This document shows positions 1 to 6,585 of a stretch of DNA of 11,267 bases, piece after piece. Each line of letters begins with the position of its first letter. Position 1 is the stretch's first letter. This DNA is from JAGVNX01 sp035290965 (GTDB lineage Archaea > Iainarchaeota > Iainarchaeia > Iainarchaeales > GCA-2688035): assembly GCA_035290965.1 (NCBI GenBank), contig DATDTD010000069.1, positions 1 through 11,267 of the forward strand. Direction: 5' to 3'. A model generated the notes under the pieces. The model saw only the letters and a program-made list of their open reading frames with translations, did no database searches and was not told the DNA's origin. Position numbers and translations under genes: made by a program.

Positions 1-2907
1 CACATGGGTATCAATTGCGCTTGGCTGCTGTGTTGCAAAAACAAGAGAACAGCCAGGCTGCCTTCCCTGTTTTACATATTCAATCAGTGCAGAGCTTGCG
101 GGTGTTTTTGCGTTTCCGCTTGGAATCAGTGTGTGTGCTTCATCAATGAACAGCCAAGTGGGCGGAATCCCAAATTCAAGCAATTGGTCAATGTTTTCTT
201 CTTTAAAGCGTGAAGCAGCCTCTTTTCTAGTGCTCATTTTTCTTGCTGCAAGGATTCTTCTTGCCAACAATCCTATTATCAGCGCTGAAACATTGTCATC
301 CAGAAAAGAAGTGTCTATTACAGTCAACTGGTTTTCCTTGCTTAGTTCTGCAAGAGGGGTTCCTTTTTTTTCAAATACTCCCCATGCCTTTGCAGCGTCA
401 AACCTTGAGCTTAAAGCCCTGATTGAATCAGCCTTGTATCCGAGCTCGGGAGAATTTATTTCACTGTCAAAGTGAAAGCAGTTGATTAGCTCGTTCAAAT
501 CAAAATTTTCGTTTGCCTTGAAATATTTTCCTTCCTTGTTTTTGTATCCGTGCTTTACCTTGTACATTGCCTTTTCAAGCAATAATCCGCTTGGAGAAAA
601 TCTTTCTATTCCAAATGTCAGGCACCAGTCATCAACTGTTAACAATGCGGGCGGCATGCTGAATGTCGCGTCAAAAGTGCTTTTCGGAACACTGTCCTTT
701 AATCCCTGTGGAATGAATACTTTCAGGTTTTCAAGCCCCTGCGGCAACAATCCTGTTTTTGCAAGCGATTCTAATTCTTTTTCTTCCTTGTTCGGATGCT
801 TCATTCCCCAGAACACTCCGACAGGGTCGACAACAATTATTCCCACATTGGGATTTTTCAAAGAGAGTTCTTCAGCAAGCACTCCAAGCAAATAACTGTT
901 ATGGACAATTATGTCGTTTGCAACAAAGTTGCTGTGCACTGGAACACTTATGTCAAATACTTCAAAATTTCCAAGCATTTCTGTTTTTTCAGTTATTTCA
1001 TCCCAAAAAATATCCGCCTGCGCCAGTGTCTGTATTCCCGCATTCTGTTCTATCTGCGCTAATTTCAACAATTTTTCTCTTGAAGGAGAGTAAACAACTG
1101 AATGGCTTAAAGATTTTGGGCTTGAATAACCGATTTTTCTTCCTGCTTCTGCCCAGTTTTCAACCTTGAAATCTTTCCAGATTTCTTTCGGGACAGTGTC
1201 GGTGTTCGGATTCCTGTTTAATCCAATCATTTCCTGCAAAGCAATTTCCTGTTTTTTTTGTTTTACTCCCAAAAAGCCTATTTCTGCAATAAACCTGCAG
1301 ACGTTTTCCCCGTAAACAACAAGTTCGAAGGCAACAAACTTTTTTTCGTTTTGCTTTATTTCTTTTTTTCTTATTGTCGACAAAATTCCAAACCTTAACA
1401 GCAGGTTTTGCACTTGGCGGATTAGTTTTTCCGAGCTTGAACAATACTCAACGCACCAGTTTTTTTTCCTGGAACTAACCCTGTAAATGCTTCCGTCACA
1501 GCTGAAAAGCCTGTTCAAAAACAGTGCAAGCTGTTCTTTTTTCAATTGCAGGAATGCATTTGGAATAAATTTTTGCGGAGATTTTTTGCCATAAATTCCA
1601 AGCGAATAAAGCCATTCTGTCAAAGCGCTTTTTTTTGAAACAACAAATCCTTCGGAAGAAAACTGTCCTGCCTTGTTCCTAACAATGTGCGAAGTGTCGA
1701 TTTTTTTCTTTTTTTGCGAAACCCTAAAACAGCCGCCTTTTCCGTGTTCCCTTATTTTCAGGTTTTCATCAAACAAATCAACTGCTTCAAAAAAATCCTT
1801 TTGTATTTCCAAATCGTTGTTTGAAAACAATACAAAATTGTTTCCCAAGTGCCCTTCTGCCAATAAATAGGCTAATAATTTTGTTTCGCATTCTCTTGCA
1901 ACAAAGTTTCCAAAAGCGGGCAGTTTTCTCGGAGTTGCAATCCTGCTTCCCTTTTCAAGAGTTTCCGCTGGCCTCCAGCCTTCCACTGTCAGCAACGGAT
2001 GTTCGGGAGTTAGTTTTATTTCTTTTCCGCTTCGTAGTTTTATTTTCAAAATTTTTTCTACGTTGCGCTTGTAAAATCCTTCCCTGTGCAGTGCCTCTAT
2101 TTTCAAATTGTGCTGCAATCCAAGTATTTTTCCTTCTGTTTTGTCAAGCTCGCTTATAGGGGCAACATTTCCGTTTTCAAGCGTTATAAGCGTGTCTCCT
2201 GTGAGGCATTTTCCGCTTCCTCTTGCCCCGCATACAAATACCACGTGCGGGTTTAATCCATCAAGCAATACCTTTTTTCCTTCCATTGCCTGTTCTGCAA
2301 CGTTTCCCACAAACAGGCCTGCTTCCGAACCATATTTTTGGTATACGCTTGCTTTTCTTCCAATGAAAACATTTCCTTCTTCATCCTGCAGAAAATTCAG
2401 TCCGAGTTTTATTTTTGGAACTGTTCCTTCTGAGTCCTGTGCTTCAGGCTTTTCAAGCGCGGGTTCCGCAGGCTCTTTGAGCTCTGCTTCTTTTATTCCT
2501 TCTTCTTTATCGAAAATAGTTGTTTCTTCCATTGCAGCTGATTTCTGTGCCTTTGCAAGCACTACTTTTTTGATTTTCTGCTTTAATTCATTGTCAAATA
2601 TTTTTTTTCCAGGAACAGGCTTTTTTGCCTTTTTTTTGGATGCACGCTCGGGGTTTTCCTCTTGCTCTTTTTCTTCTTCTATTTCTTCCTCTTCCTCTGT
2701 GATTTTGGCTTCCTCTTCTTTTTCCCCTGTTTCGCGCGCTTTCTGTTTTTTCAGCAGTGCCTTTTCGGATTTTTCCTTTTCTTTTGCATCTTTTTCCGCC
2801 TTGAGCCTTAAGGTTTTTTCCTTTGCTATGGCTGCCTCTTTGTCTGTGCCGAATACTTCTTCGAAAACATCGTTGTTTTCTTCTTCGCTCAGGTTTTGTT
2901 CCGCCAA
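1..2907 (-). CDS. HerA/DUF87-like ATPase interrupted by an intein (partial, C-terminus off window)
   Basis: Open for 969 codons from a TTG start (codon 2907-2905, just after an in-frame TAA) to the left edge, so the 3' end is missing. Residues 1-233: a Lys/Glu-rich, probably coiled or disordered region (about 20-100), then the start of the ATPase with Walker A GARGSGK at 227-233. Residues 234-670 are an intein. Residues 671-969 resume with SYLLG and contain Walker B WLFIDEAH (DEAH 922-925) followed by a sensor-like LVFATQQPS. After splicing, Walker A reads GARGSGKS. HerA-family proteins are hexameric DNA translocases, some paired with NurA in end resection; no NurA is visible here, so the specific role is open. 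TTG is chosen because it is the only start-type codon between the upstream stop and the conserved frame, and GGTG lies about 5 nt ahead. Long plus-strand frames over this gene are shadows. Confidence 0.9.
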   Translation of the reverse strand, partial: MAEQNLSEEENNDVFEEVFGTDKEAAIAKEKTLRLKAEKDAKEKEKSEKALLKKQKARETGEKEEEAKITEEEEEIEEEKEQEENPERASKKKAKKPVPGKKIFDNELKQKIKKVVLAKAQKSAAMEETTIFDKEEGIKEAELKEPAEPALEKPEAQDSEGTVPKIKLGLNFLQDEEGNVFIGRKASVYQKYGSEAGLFVGNVAEQAMEGKKVLLDGLNPHVVFVCGARGSGKCLTGDTLITLENGNVAPISELDKTEGKILGLQHNLKIEALHREGFYKRNVEKILKIKLRSGKEIKLTPEHPLLTVEGWRPAETLEKGSRIATPRKLPAFGNFVARECETKLLAYLLAEGHLGNNFVLFSNNDLEIQKDFFEAVDLFDENLKIREHGKGGCFRVSQKKKKIDTSHIVRNKAGQFSSEGFVVSKKSALTEWLYSLGIYGKKSPQKFIPNAFLQLKKEQLALFLNRLFSCDGSIYRVSSRKKNWCVEYCSSSEKLIRQVQNLLLRFGILSTIRKKEIKQNEKKFVAFELVVYGENVCRFIAEIGFLGVKQKKQEIALQEMIGLNRNPNTDTVPKEIWKDFKVENWAEAGRKIGYSSPKSLSHSVVYSPSREKLLKLAQIEQNAGIQTLAQADIFWDEITEKTEMLGNFEVFDISVPVHSNFVANDIIVHNSYLLGVLAEELSLKNPNVGIIVVDPVGVFWGMKHPNKEEKELESLAKTGLLPQGLENLKVFIPQGLKDSVPKSTFDATFSMPPALLTVDDWCLTFGIERFSPSGLLLEKAMYKVKHGYKNKEGKYFKANENFDLNELINCFHFDSEINSPELGYKADSIRALSSRFDAAKAWGVFEKKGTPLAELSKENQLTVIDTSFLDDNVSALIIGLLARRILAARKMSTRKEAASRFKEENIDQLLEFGIPPTWLFIDEAHTLIPSGNAKTPASSALIEYVKQGRQPGCSLVFATQQPSAIDTHV
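898..2208 (-). other. Intein (437 aa) with LAGLIDADG homing endonuclease domain, inserted in Walker A
   Basis: Intein residues 1-437 equal host residues 234-670. Block A starts CLTGDTLITLENG (Cys1). Block B has the TPEH motif at 67-70. The two dodecapeptide motifs of a LAGLIDADG endonuclease appear as LLAYLLAEG at 111-119 and LFLNRLFSCDGS at 229-240, with acidic residues E119 and D238 in the catalytic positions. Block F (NFEVFDISVPVHSNFVAND, D419, H425) and block G (IIVHN, H436, N437) end the element, and the +1 extein residue is Ser671. All classical splicing residues are present, so it looks splicing-competent. The insertion point is between Lys and Ser of GARGSGK/S, so the unspliced ATPase should be inactive. 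Both endonuclease motifs look intact, suggesting recent or active homing. Confidence 0.95.
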
Positions 2908-2952
2908 AATAACACCAGTATATTAGATAGCGCAATCTGAATATATTAAATT
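2908..2952 (-). promoter_or_regulatory. Promoter and ribosome-binding region of the HerA-like gene
   Basis: On the minus strand an AATTTAATATAT box (2952-2941) lies about 40 nt before the TTG start. This differs from most genes here, whose box is 25-27 nt upstream, and it predicts a leader of roughly 12-15 nt. A GGTG about 5 nt before TTG could be the Shine-Dalgarno sequence for this leadered message. Co-transcription with the upstream tRNA cannot be excluded. Confidence 0.5.
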
Positions 2953-2977
2953 ATTGCCCTTATGGAAAAGTTGCCTT

Positions 2978-3051
2978 TGGGGCTGCAGGGATTTGAACCC
3001 CGATCAACTGGTCTGGAGCCAGCCGCACTAACCAGGTTATGCTACAGCCCC
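2978..3051 (-). tRNA. tRNA-Trp (anticodon CCA), intronless
   Basis: The minus strand folds as a complete cloverleaf. The acceptor stem GGGGCTG/CAGCCCC is perfect over 7 bp (3051-3045 with 2985-2979). The D stem is GCAT/GTGC. The anticodon arm is GCTGG-CTCCAGA-CCAGT with CCA at positions 34-36. The T arm is CGGGG-TTCAAAT-CCCTG. The discriminator base is A (2978). CCA is not encoded (AAG follows), so it must be added after transcription. There is no intron, although archaeal tRNA-Trp genes often carry one. The gene lies 70 bp upstream of the HerA-like gene on the same strand. Confidence 0.95.
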
Positions 3052-3084
3052 TTTTTAGCGCTCGTATAACTAAACAGAAATAGT

Positions 3085-3097
3085 AAATTTATTTAAA
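3085..3097 (-). promoter_or_regulatory. TATA-like box for tRNA-Trp
   Basis: Minus-strand TTTAAATAAATTT, preceded by GGC, lies about 40 nt before the mature tRNA 5' end. This fits an archaeal TATA box with a short 5' leader removed by RNase P. Confidence 0.5.
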
Positions 3098-3177
3098 GCC
3101 AGAGCAAATACATCAGTGCCAGCATAAACTACTTGTGCCTTGAAGAGTTTTTAAAATTATTTAAAAGCCAGGATAGG

Positions 3178-3187
3178 CTTTTATTTT
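3178..3187 (+). promoter_or_regulatory. TATA-like box, leaderless-type promoter
   Basis: CTTTTATTTT, with its A at 3183, is exactly 25 nt before the ATG at 3208. The same box and spacing occur before the genes at 4620, 5609 and 6850. A second AT-rich stretch (TTAAAATTATTTAAAAGCC) lies just upstream. Confidence 0.6.
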
Positions 3188-3207
3188 CCAATTGCCTCTT
3201 TTCTTCC

Positions 3208-3651
3208 ATGTCTTTGGACAATATCATCAGAATACTTGGAGTTATTGCAGGCCTGTTTTTTCTGCTCCAGGGCTTTTTCCATTTAAACATTGTTCCCGTA
3301 GGCGATTTTGCAGGGTTTGTTCTGGGAGGGCTTGCTTTTTCACTGCAGTCTGTCGGGCTGCTGCTTTTTTTCGTTGTTGCCATTGCAATAATTCTGGATG
3401 TTTTTGTCAAGCCGCTTCGCGAAAAAGCACATTCTTTTTTCATGGTTTTTGGCGTTTCGCGCTTTCTTTCGTTTGTCCAGCTGGCTGTTACTATTCCGAT
3501 TGCCTTTATTCTCGCCTTTCTCTTTGCAATTGCTTTTTCAAGAACAGAATTTTCAAATTTTTTGTGCGGCTGGTACATCATTCTTAACGCAATCGGAATA
3601 CTCGGCGTTTGGAAAAAATCACCCAAGCAAACAGAAAAAAAGCAGGAATGA
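3208..3651 (+). CDS. Small multi-pass membrane protein, function unknown
   Basis: 147 aa, strongly hydrophobic, with four or five predicted membrane segments: about residues 6-27, 34-54, 52-70, 88-112 and 118-136. A short basic loop (KPLREKAH) separates the middle helices and the tail is charged (KKSPKQTEKKQE), probably cytoplasmic. I do not recognise the family. The ATG at 3208 is preferred over in-frame TTG codons upstream because it sits 25 nt after the TATA-like box and starts directly before the first helix. The gene is convergent with the metallopeptidase gene, with only 16 bp between their stops. A 193-aa frame on the opposite strand is a shadow. Confidence 0.75.
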   Translation: MSLDNIIRILGVIAGLFFLLQGFFHLNIVPVGDFAGFVLGGLAFSLQSVGLLLFFVVAIAIILDVFVKPLREKAHSFFMVFGVSRFLSFVQLAVTIPIAFILAFLFAIAFSRTEFSNFLCGWYIILNAIGILGVWKKSPKQTEKKQE

Positions 3652-3667
3652 TTTCCGCTTTTGCAAC

Positions 3668-4054
3668 TTATTCTTTTTGCAAAACCGAGTTTGCAAGCAG
3701 TTTTCTCCACTGTTCCTCAACAGTTCGGGTATTCACATACGGCTTGTGGTGCCTGAATCCCCCGCCAAATCCAGCGGGAATGTGCAGCAATTCGTGAATC
3801 AGTGTTTTTGTCTGCTCTTCAGCGCTCTGCGAATCGAATTTTTCACTCAACAGCTCAATTACATAAAACGGTCTTGTTTTCATTCCCAATTGAACAGCCT
3901 TTCCAAGCCCGTGGATGCGCGCAATTGTCCTTCTTGTTTTTGTCCCATAGCTCTTGATGCAGGAAACTCTTTCAGCATCAATATGCGCAAGCTCAAGCGT
4001 AACAATCAGCTCTTTTGCCTTCAAAGTCCATTCTTCCGAAAAAGCATATTTCAT
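3668..4054 (-). CDS. COG4900-like predicted zinc metallopeptidase
   Basis: 128 aa. The zinc motif HELLH is at 87-91 (H87, E88, H91), followed by IPAGFGGGFRHH, where H102 or H103 may be the third ligand. The N-terminal half (to about 70) is a mixed alpha/beta region ending in the strand PFYVIELL. Length and motif pattern resemble the small archaeal and phage predicted metallopeptidases of COG4900 (family name from memory). There is no signal peptide, so it is likely cytoplasmic. It is the second gene of a pair: it starts 9 bp after the DJ-1/PfpI stop, and GAGG overlapping that stop (TGAGG) serves as its ribosome-binding site, so translation of the two is probably linked. The substrate is unknown. 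Confidence 0.8.
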   Translation of the reverse strand: MKYAFSEEWTLKAKELIVTLELAHIDAERVSCIKSYGTKTRRTIARIHGLGKAVQLGMKTRPFYVIELLSEKFDSQSAEEQTKTLIHELLHIPAGFGGGFRHHKPYVNTRTVEEQWRKLLANSVLQKE

Positions 4055-4063
4055 TCAAAAACC

Positions 4064-4567
4064 TCAAATCATTTCAGCTATTTTTTTTCCGAATTCGCGC
4101 GCTGATTTTGGGCCGTCTGCTGTTATTATTTTTCCGTCTTTTTCTACTGGCTTTCCGGTATAGTTTGCGCCTTTTGCTTTTAGGTTGTTTGCTTCTGAAG
4201 GGAAGCAGGTGGCTTTTTTTCCCCTCAAAAGCCCTGCGTTTGCAAGTATTGAGGGCGCAATGCAGATTGCGCAAACAAGCTTTCCTTCCTTGAAAAATTC
4301 TTTTGCGATTTTCTGCGCTGTTGAATCATTGAAATATTCTGCCGCTCCGCCTCCTCCTACAAAAATCACTCCTTGATAATCGCCTGTTTTTATTTCTTCA
4401 AGTGAAATTTCCGCGTTTGCCTTTCCGCCGAGTTTTCCAGTGCATTCGCCTTTTTTCCTGCTTGCCACAACTGTTTCATTGCATGCTTTTTCCAGTTCTT
4501 CTTTTGTGTGAAAAAGTTCTTCATCGCGGAAATTTTGCTGTGCTATTACCAAAACAATTTTTGCCAT
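4064..4567 (-). CDS. DJ-1/PfpI family protein (YajL/PfpI-like)
   Basis: 167 aa, about the full length of the superfamily. The nucleophile elbow is VCAICIAPSILANAGLL with Cys102. The upstream acidic residue that pairs with the cysteine lies in NFRDEEL (E16 or E17). GVIFVGGGGA (67-75) is the typical glycine turn after the central strand. The residue after Cys102 is Ile, not the His of PfpI proteases, which argues for the DJ-1/YajL-like branch (proposed roles in thiol stress or protein/glyoxal repair) and against a true protease. It is the first gene of a pair with the metallopeptidase and is divergent from the flavoprotein at 4620. Grouping with redox-type neighbours hints at stress repair (inference). 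Confidence 0.9.
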   Translation of the reverse strand: MAKIVLVIAQQNFRDEELFHTKEELEKACNETVVASRKKGECTGKLGGKANAEISLEEIKTGDYQGVIFVGGGGAAEYFNDSTAQKIAKEFFKEGKLVCAICIAPSILANAGLLRGKKATCFPSEANNLKAKGANYTGKPVEKDGKIITADGPKSAREFGKKIAEMI

Positions 4568-4588
4568 ACTTCTCTTGTGTGCAGAAAG

Positions 4589-4599
4589 TTTTTTATTCT
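4589..4599. promoter_or_regulatory. Single TATA-like box shared by two divergent genes
   Basis: The 52-bp gap between the DJ-1/PfpI ATG (4567) and the flavoprotein GTG (4620) holds one AT-rich box, TTTTTTATTCT. On the plus strand its A (4595) is exactly 25 nt before the GTG. Its left edge is 22 nt from the opposite ATG and its right edge 21 nt from the GTG. It may drive both genes as leaderless messages. Confidence 0.55.
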
Positions 4600-4619
4600 G
4601 GAATTGCGGTTATTCTTCT

Positions 4620-5333
4620 GTGAAAGCGGATTCTTCCCTCTCGTGGGCAAAGGTTGTTTCTTCTGTTGATTTTCTCAAATCATGCAAAAAAGTTTTGTTT
4701 GTGACTACTTCGAGCAGGGAGCCTGGCAATGATGAAATTCCGAAAACCTCGCAACTTGCCCTGAAGATTGCATCTCTTGCCGGAAAAGAAAAGGTTTCCA
4801 TTATTGATGTTTCAAAGCTGAAGATTTATCCCTGTGAGGGGAATGTTTCCTCTGCAAATGGAAATTCCTGCGGCAATAAGAGCGCAAGGCTTTCAGATTC
4901 AAAAAAAAATCCTTCGGGCAACCACCGCTGCTGGACAAGCATTCATAATCCCGATGACGAGCTCTGGAAAATAAGCAAAGAGCTTTTTTCCTGCGATTGC
5001 ATTGTTTTTTTCGGTTCTGTGCGCTGGGGCCAGACGAACTCATTGTACCAGCGCCTGATTGAGCGCTTAACCTGGCTTGAGAACAGGCATTCCTGCCTTG
5101 GAGAGGAAAACATTCTCAAAAACATTTCTGCGGGAATTATTCTTTTCGGGCAGAACTGGAGGGGTGCGGAAGTTCTTGAAACCCAGAAAAGAGTCCTGGA
5201 TTTTTTCGGTTTTAAAGTTGTCAATGGGATTTGCTGGAACTGGCAGTTCACCATGAATGAAAATGACGAGTCAAAAGCCTCTTATCTTGCGGCCGCAAAA
5301 GAATTCAAGGATTTTTTGAAAGAGCACTCTTGA
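4620..5333 (+). CDS. NAD(P)H-dependent FMN reductase / flavodoxin-fold oxidoreductase
   Basis: 237 aa from GTG at 4620, chosen because the TATA-like box is 25 nt upstream; an earlier in-frame start at 4575 would lie upstream of that box. The first strand and phosphate-binding loop read KKVLFVTTSSREPGNDE (about 23-39), followed by a helix. A central Cys-containing insert (C72, C84, C103 approximately) leads to CWTSIHNPDDELW. CIVFFGSVRWGQTNSLYQRL and ERLTWLENRH match the conserved core of flavodoxin-fold NAD(P)H oxidoreductases that bind FMN and form a dimer. The cysteines are not spaced as in the compact iron-sulfur flavoprotein cluster motif, so an Fe-S cluster is not claimed. It begins a plus-strand run with the small membrane protein and the cupredoxin. 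The role is probably redox or quinone reduction; the substrate is unknown. Confidence 0.85.
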   Translation: MKADSSLSWAKVVSSVDFLKSCKKVLFVTTSSREPGNDEIPKTSQLALKIASLAGKEKVSIIDVSKLKIYPCEGNVSSANGNSCGNKSARLSDSKKNPSGNHRCWTSIHNPDDELWKISKELFSCDCIVFFGSVRWGQTNSLYQRLIERLTWLENRHSCLGEENILKNISAGIILFGQNWRGAEVLETQKRVLDFFGFKVVNGICWNWQFTMNENDESKASYLAAAKEFKDFLKEHS

Positions 5334-5340
5334 CAAAAGC

Positions 5341-5350
5341 CTTTTATTTT
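5341..5350 (+). promoter_or_regulatory. TATA-like box before small membrane protein gene
   Basis: CTTTTATTTT starts 7 bp after the flavoprotein stop. Its A (5346) is 32 nt before ATG 5378 and 23 nt before an in-frame TTG at 5369, so either codon could be the true start. Confidence 0.5.
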
Positions 5351-5377
5351 GGAATTCTCCTATTAATTTTGGTTGCA

Positions 5378-5569
5378 ATGTTAAGGGAATTTGGAATTTT
5401 GCTAATGCTTGTCGGAACAGCGCTTTTTGCCTATAGAATGCTTTTTGATTTTTTTTATGCCGAACTTTTTTACTCCCTTCCGTCCCTGCTCCTTGCAATA
5501 GTGGTTTTTGTTGTCGGGCTTGTCCTGTTTCTTGAAGCTGAAGAAAACAAAACAGAAGAAAAAAAATAA
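5378..5569 (+). CDS. Small two-helix membrane protein, function unknown
   Basis: 63 aa from ATG 5378. Two hydrophobic segments are seen: about residues 4-22 (EFGILLMLVGTALFAYRML) and about 31-52 (LPSLLLAIVVFVVGLVLFLE), then a charged Lys/Glu tail. No family recognised. Alternative starts are TTG 5369 (66 aa) and TTG 5330, whose codon overlaps the preceding gene's stop. Its own promoter-like box at 5341-5350 favours a start near 5369-5378. It lies between a flavoprotein and a cupredoxin, so a link to membrane redox chemistry is possible but unproven. Confidence 0.65.
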   Translation: MLREFGILLMLVGTALFAYRMLFDFFYAELFYSLPSLLLAIVVFVVGLVLFLEAEENKTEEKK

Positions 5570-5577
5570 AGGCAAAG

Positions 5578-5590
5578 CTTTTTATTTTCT
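5578..5590 (+). promoter_or_regulatory. TATA-like box, leaderless-type promoter of the cupredoxin gene
   Basis: CTTTTTATTTTCT, with its A at 5584, is exactly 25 nt before ATG 5609. It matches the boxes at 3178 and 5341. Confidence 0.6.
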
Positions 5591-5608
5591 AATTCCTATA
5601 TTCTCTAC

Positions 5609-5953
5609 ATGAAAACAAAGATTTTTTTGGCTGCATTAATCGGTCTGGCTGTTTTGTTTGCCGGCTGCACTCAATATTCTCCAAGCCCGGGAACTACGGG
5701 CAACGGGACTTTTGTCACTATTTCAAATTTTTCTTTTTCTCCAAGCACTATTACTACCAGCGTTGGTGGTACTGTTGCATGGGTCAATAATGATTCTTTC
5801 CAGCACACTATTATTTCTGATTCGGGAACAGAACTGAATTCTAACCTGCTTCCTGTAGGCCAGACTTTTTCGCATACCTTCAATTCTGCGGGAACATACG
5901 CTTATCACTGCGGCATTCATCCTTCAATGAAGGGAACAATAATCGTGCAGTGA
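5609..5953 (+). CDS. Lipoprotein blue-copper protein (plastocyanin/amicyanin-like cupredoxin)
   Basis: 114 aa. The N-terminus is a lipoprotein signal peptide: MKTK, a hydrophobic core and lipobox LFAGC with the lipidated Cys20. A Ser/Pro/Gly/Thr linker (about 21-33) leads to a single cupredoxin domain (35-114). Type 1 copper ligands are all visible: H66 in FQHT, then C101, H104 and M107 in YHCGIHPSMKG. VGGTVAWVNND is the typical strand before the first His ligand. It should be a membrane-anchored, outward-facing electron carrier. The 3' end faces the exonuclease gene with 27 bp between stops. The neighbouring flavoprotein and small membrane protein may belong to the same redox function. Confidence 0.93.
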   Translation: MKTKIFLAALIGLAVLFAGCTQYSPSPGTTGNGTFVTISNFSFSPSTITTSVGGTVAWVNNDSFQHTIISDSGTELNSNLLPVGQTFSHTFNSAGTYAYHCGIHPSMKGTIIVQ

Positions 5954-5967
5954 CTTCCCAGAATTAG

Positions 5968-5973
5968 TTTTTT
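5968..5973 (+). terminator. Oligo-T terminator after the cupredoxin gene
   Basis: A run of six T lies 15 nt after the cupredoxin stop in the short convergent gap. Archaeal RNA polymerase often terminates at such U-tracts. A small GCTG-TTTT-CAGC hairpin (5974-5985) follows but is too weak to weigh. Confidence 0.35.
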
Positions 5974-5980
5974 GCTGTTT

Positions 5981-6532
5981 TCAGCATTCGCATTCTTTTT
6001 TGAATCTTTCAAGGAATTTCGGCATTTCCAAATGCAGCCAGACATTCAATTTGATGAAGCATTCTGCTTCGTCCTCAACGTATTTCACTATGTTTTCATA
6101 TTCTTTGTTTTCGTACCATTTTGGAATTACGCTTCCGTCTGTTTTTTTTCCGGTTATTTTATCCAAGCCAGAGCCTTTGAATTCTCCCTTGTTCATCAAT
6201 ATTCCAAACGGCCTTAAATCTATGAAGGGCTTGTTCAGGATGTCTATTGGCGTGAAACTGTGCAGTGCCGTTCTTTCCCTTAAAAAGTTGTGTTCGAAAT
6301 TGAGGTTATAACCCACAGGAATGAATGTGAATGCGTATGAATCAGTTATTTTTGTTTCTGTTATGAATTTTTCTATTATTTCCCTTTCCGATGATTCCCA
6401 TTCCTTCAAAATTACGAGTTTTCCGATTGCTTTTCCCGTTGTCCTGTCCAGTTCCTGGTATTGAATAGTTATTACCTTGTGCTTTTTTGCATCAAGCCCA
6501 GTTGTTTCAATGTCAAAATAAAAATTCCCCAT
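5981..6532 (-). CDS. DEDD-type 3'-5' exonuclease-like protein (RNase H fold)
   Basis: 183 aa. Exo I is FYFDIETTGLD with D7 and E9. Exo II is VGYNLNFEHNFL (N76, F79, E80). Exo III is Y151-VEDE (D154/E155). The order and spacing fit the stand-alone exonucleases related to DnaQ and family-B polymerase exonuclease domains, about the size of one domain with no polymerase attached. The metal-binding Asp usual in exo II (NxxFD) is Glu here, and the exo III acid aligns best with E155 with D154 next to it, so the site is slightly atypical but still acidic. ATG 6532 gives the exo I strand at the usual distance from the N-terminus. Probable role: DNA repair or RNA processing. Confidence 0.82.
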   Translation of the reverse strand: MGNFYFDIETTGLDAKKHKVITIQYQELDRTTGKAIGKLVILKEWESSEREIIEKFITETKITDSYAFTFIPVGYNLNFEHNFLRERTALHSFTPIDILNKPFIDLRPFGILMNKGEFKGSGLDKITGKKTDGSVIPKWYENKEYENIVKYVEDEAECFIKLNVWLHLEMPKFLERFKKECEC

Positions 6533-6551
6533 ATAAACAATCCTTCCTGCA

Positions 6552-6564
6552 AAAATAGTAAAAA
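6552..6564 (-). promoter_or_regulatory. TATA-like box of the exonuclease gene
   Basis: Minus-strand TTTTTACTATTTT, with its first A at 6559, is 27 nt before the ATG at 6532, consistent with a leaderless or near-leaderless transcript. Confidence 0.5.
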
Positions 6565-6585
6565 GGAATCAGGTTTCAGGAATTT

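Noticed and set aside
2641..2740. Simple-sequence repeat (TTC/TCT-rich stretch)
   Set aside because: It is explained by Glu/Lys-rich codons of the HerA-like protein N-terminal region on the minus strand.
2108..2926. Long plus-strand frame of 272 codons, very rich in Ser and Phe
   Set aside because: It lies opposite the Lys/Glu-rich N-terminal part and Walker A region of the HerA-like gene. Its composition is what the complement of GAA/AAA-rich codons gives, and it has no recognisable motif.
3129..3710. Minus-strand frame of 193 codons over the membrane-protein gene
   Set aside because: It is a basic, motif-free shadow of a clearly hydrophobic coding frame on the plus strand, and it overlaps the 3' end of the metallopeptidase gene on the same strand.
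4575..4619. Earlier start for the flavoprotein
   Set aside because: The extension overlaps the TATA-like box and nearly reaches the divergent DJ-1/PfpI start. GTG 4620 fits the promoter spacing.
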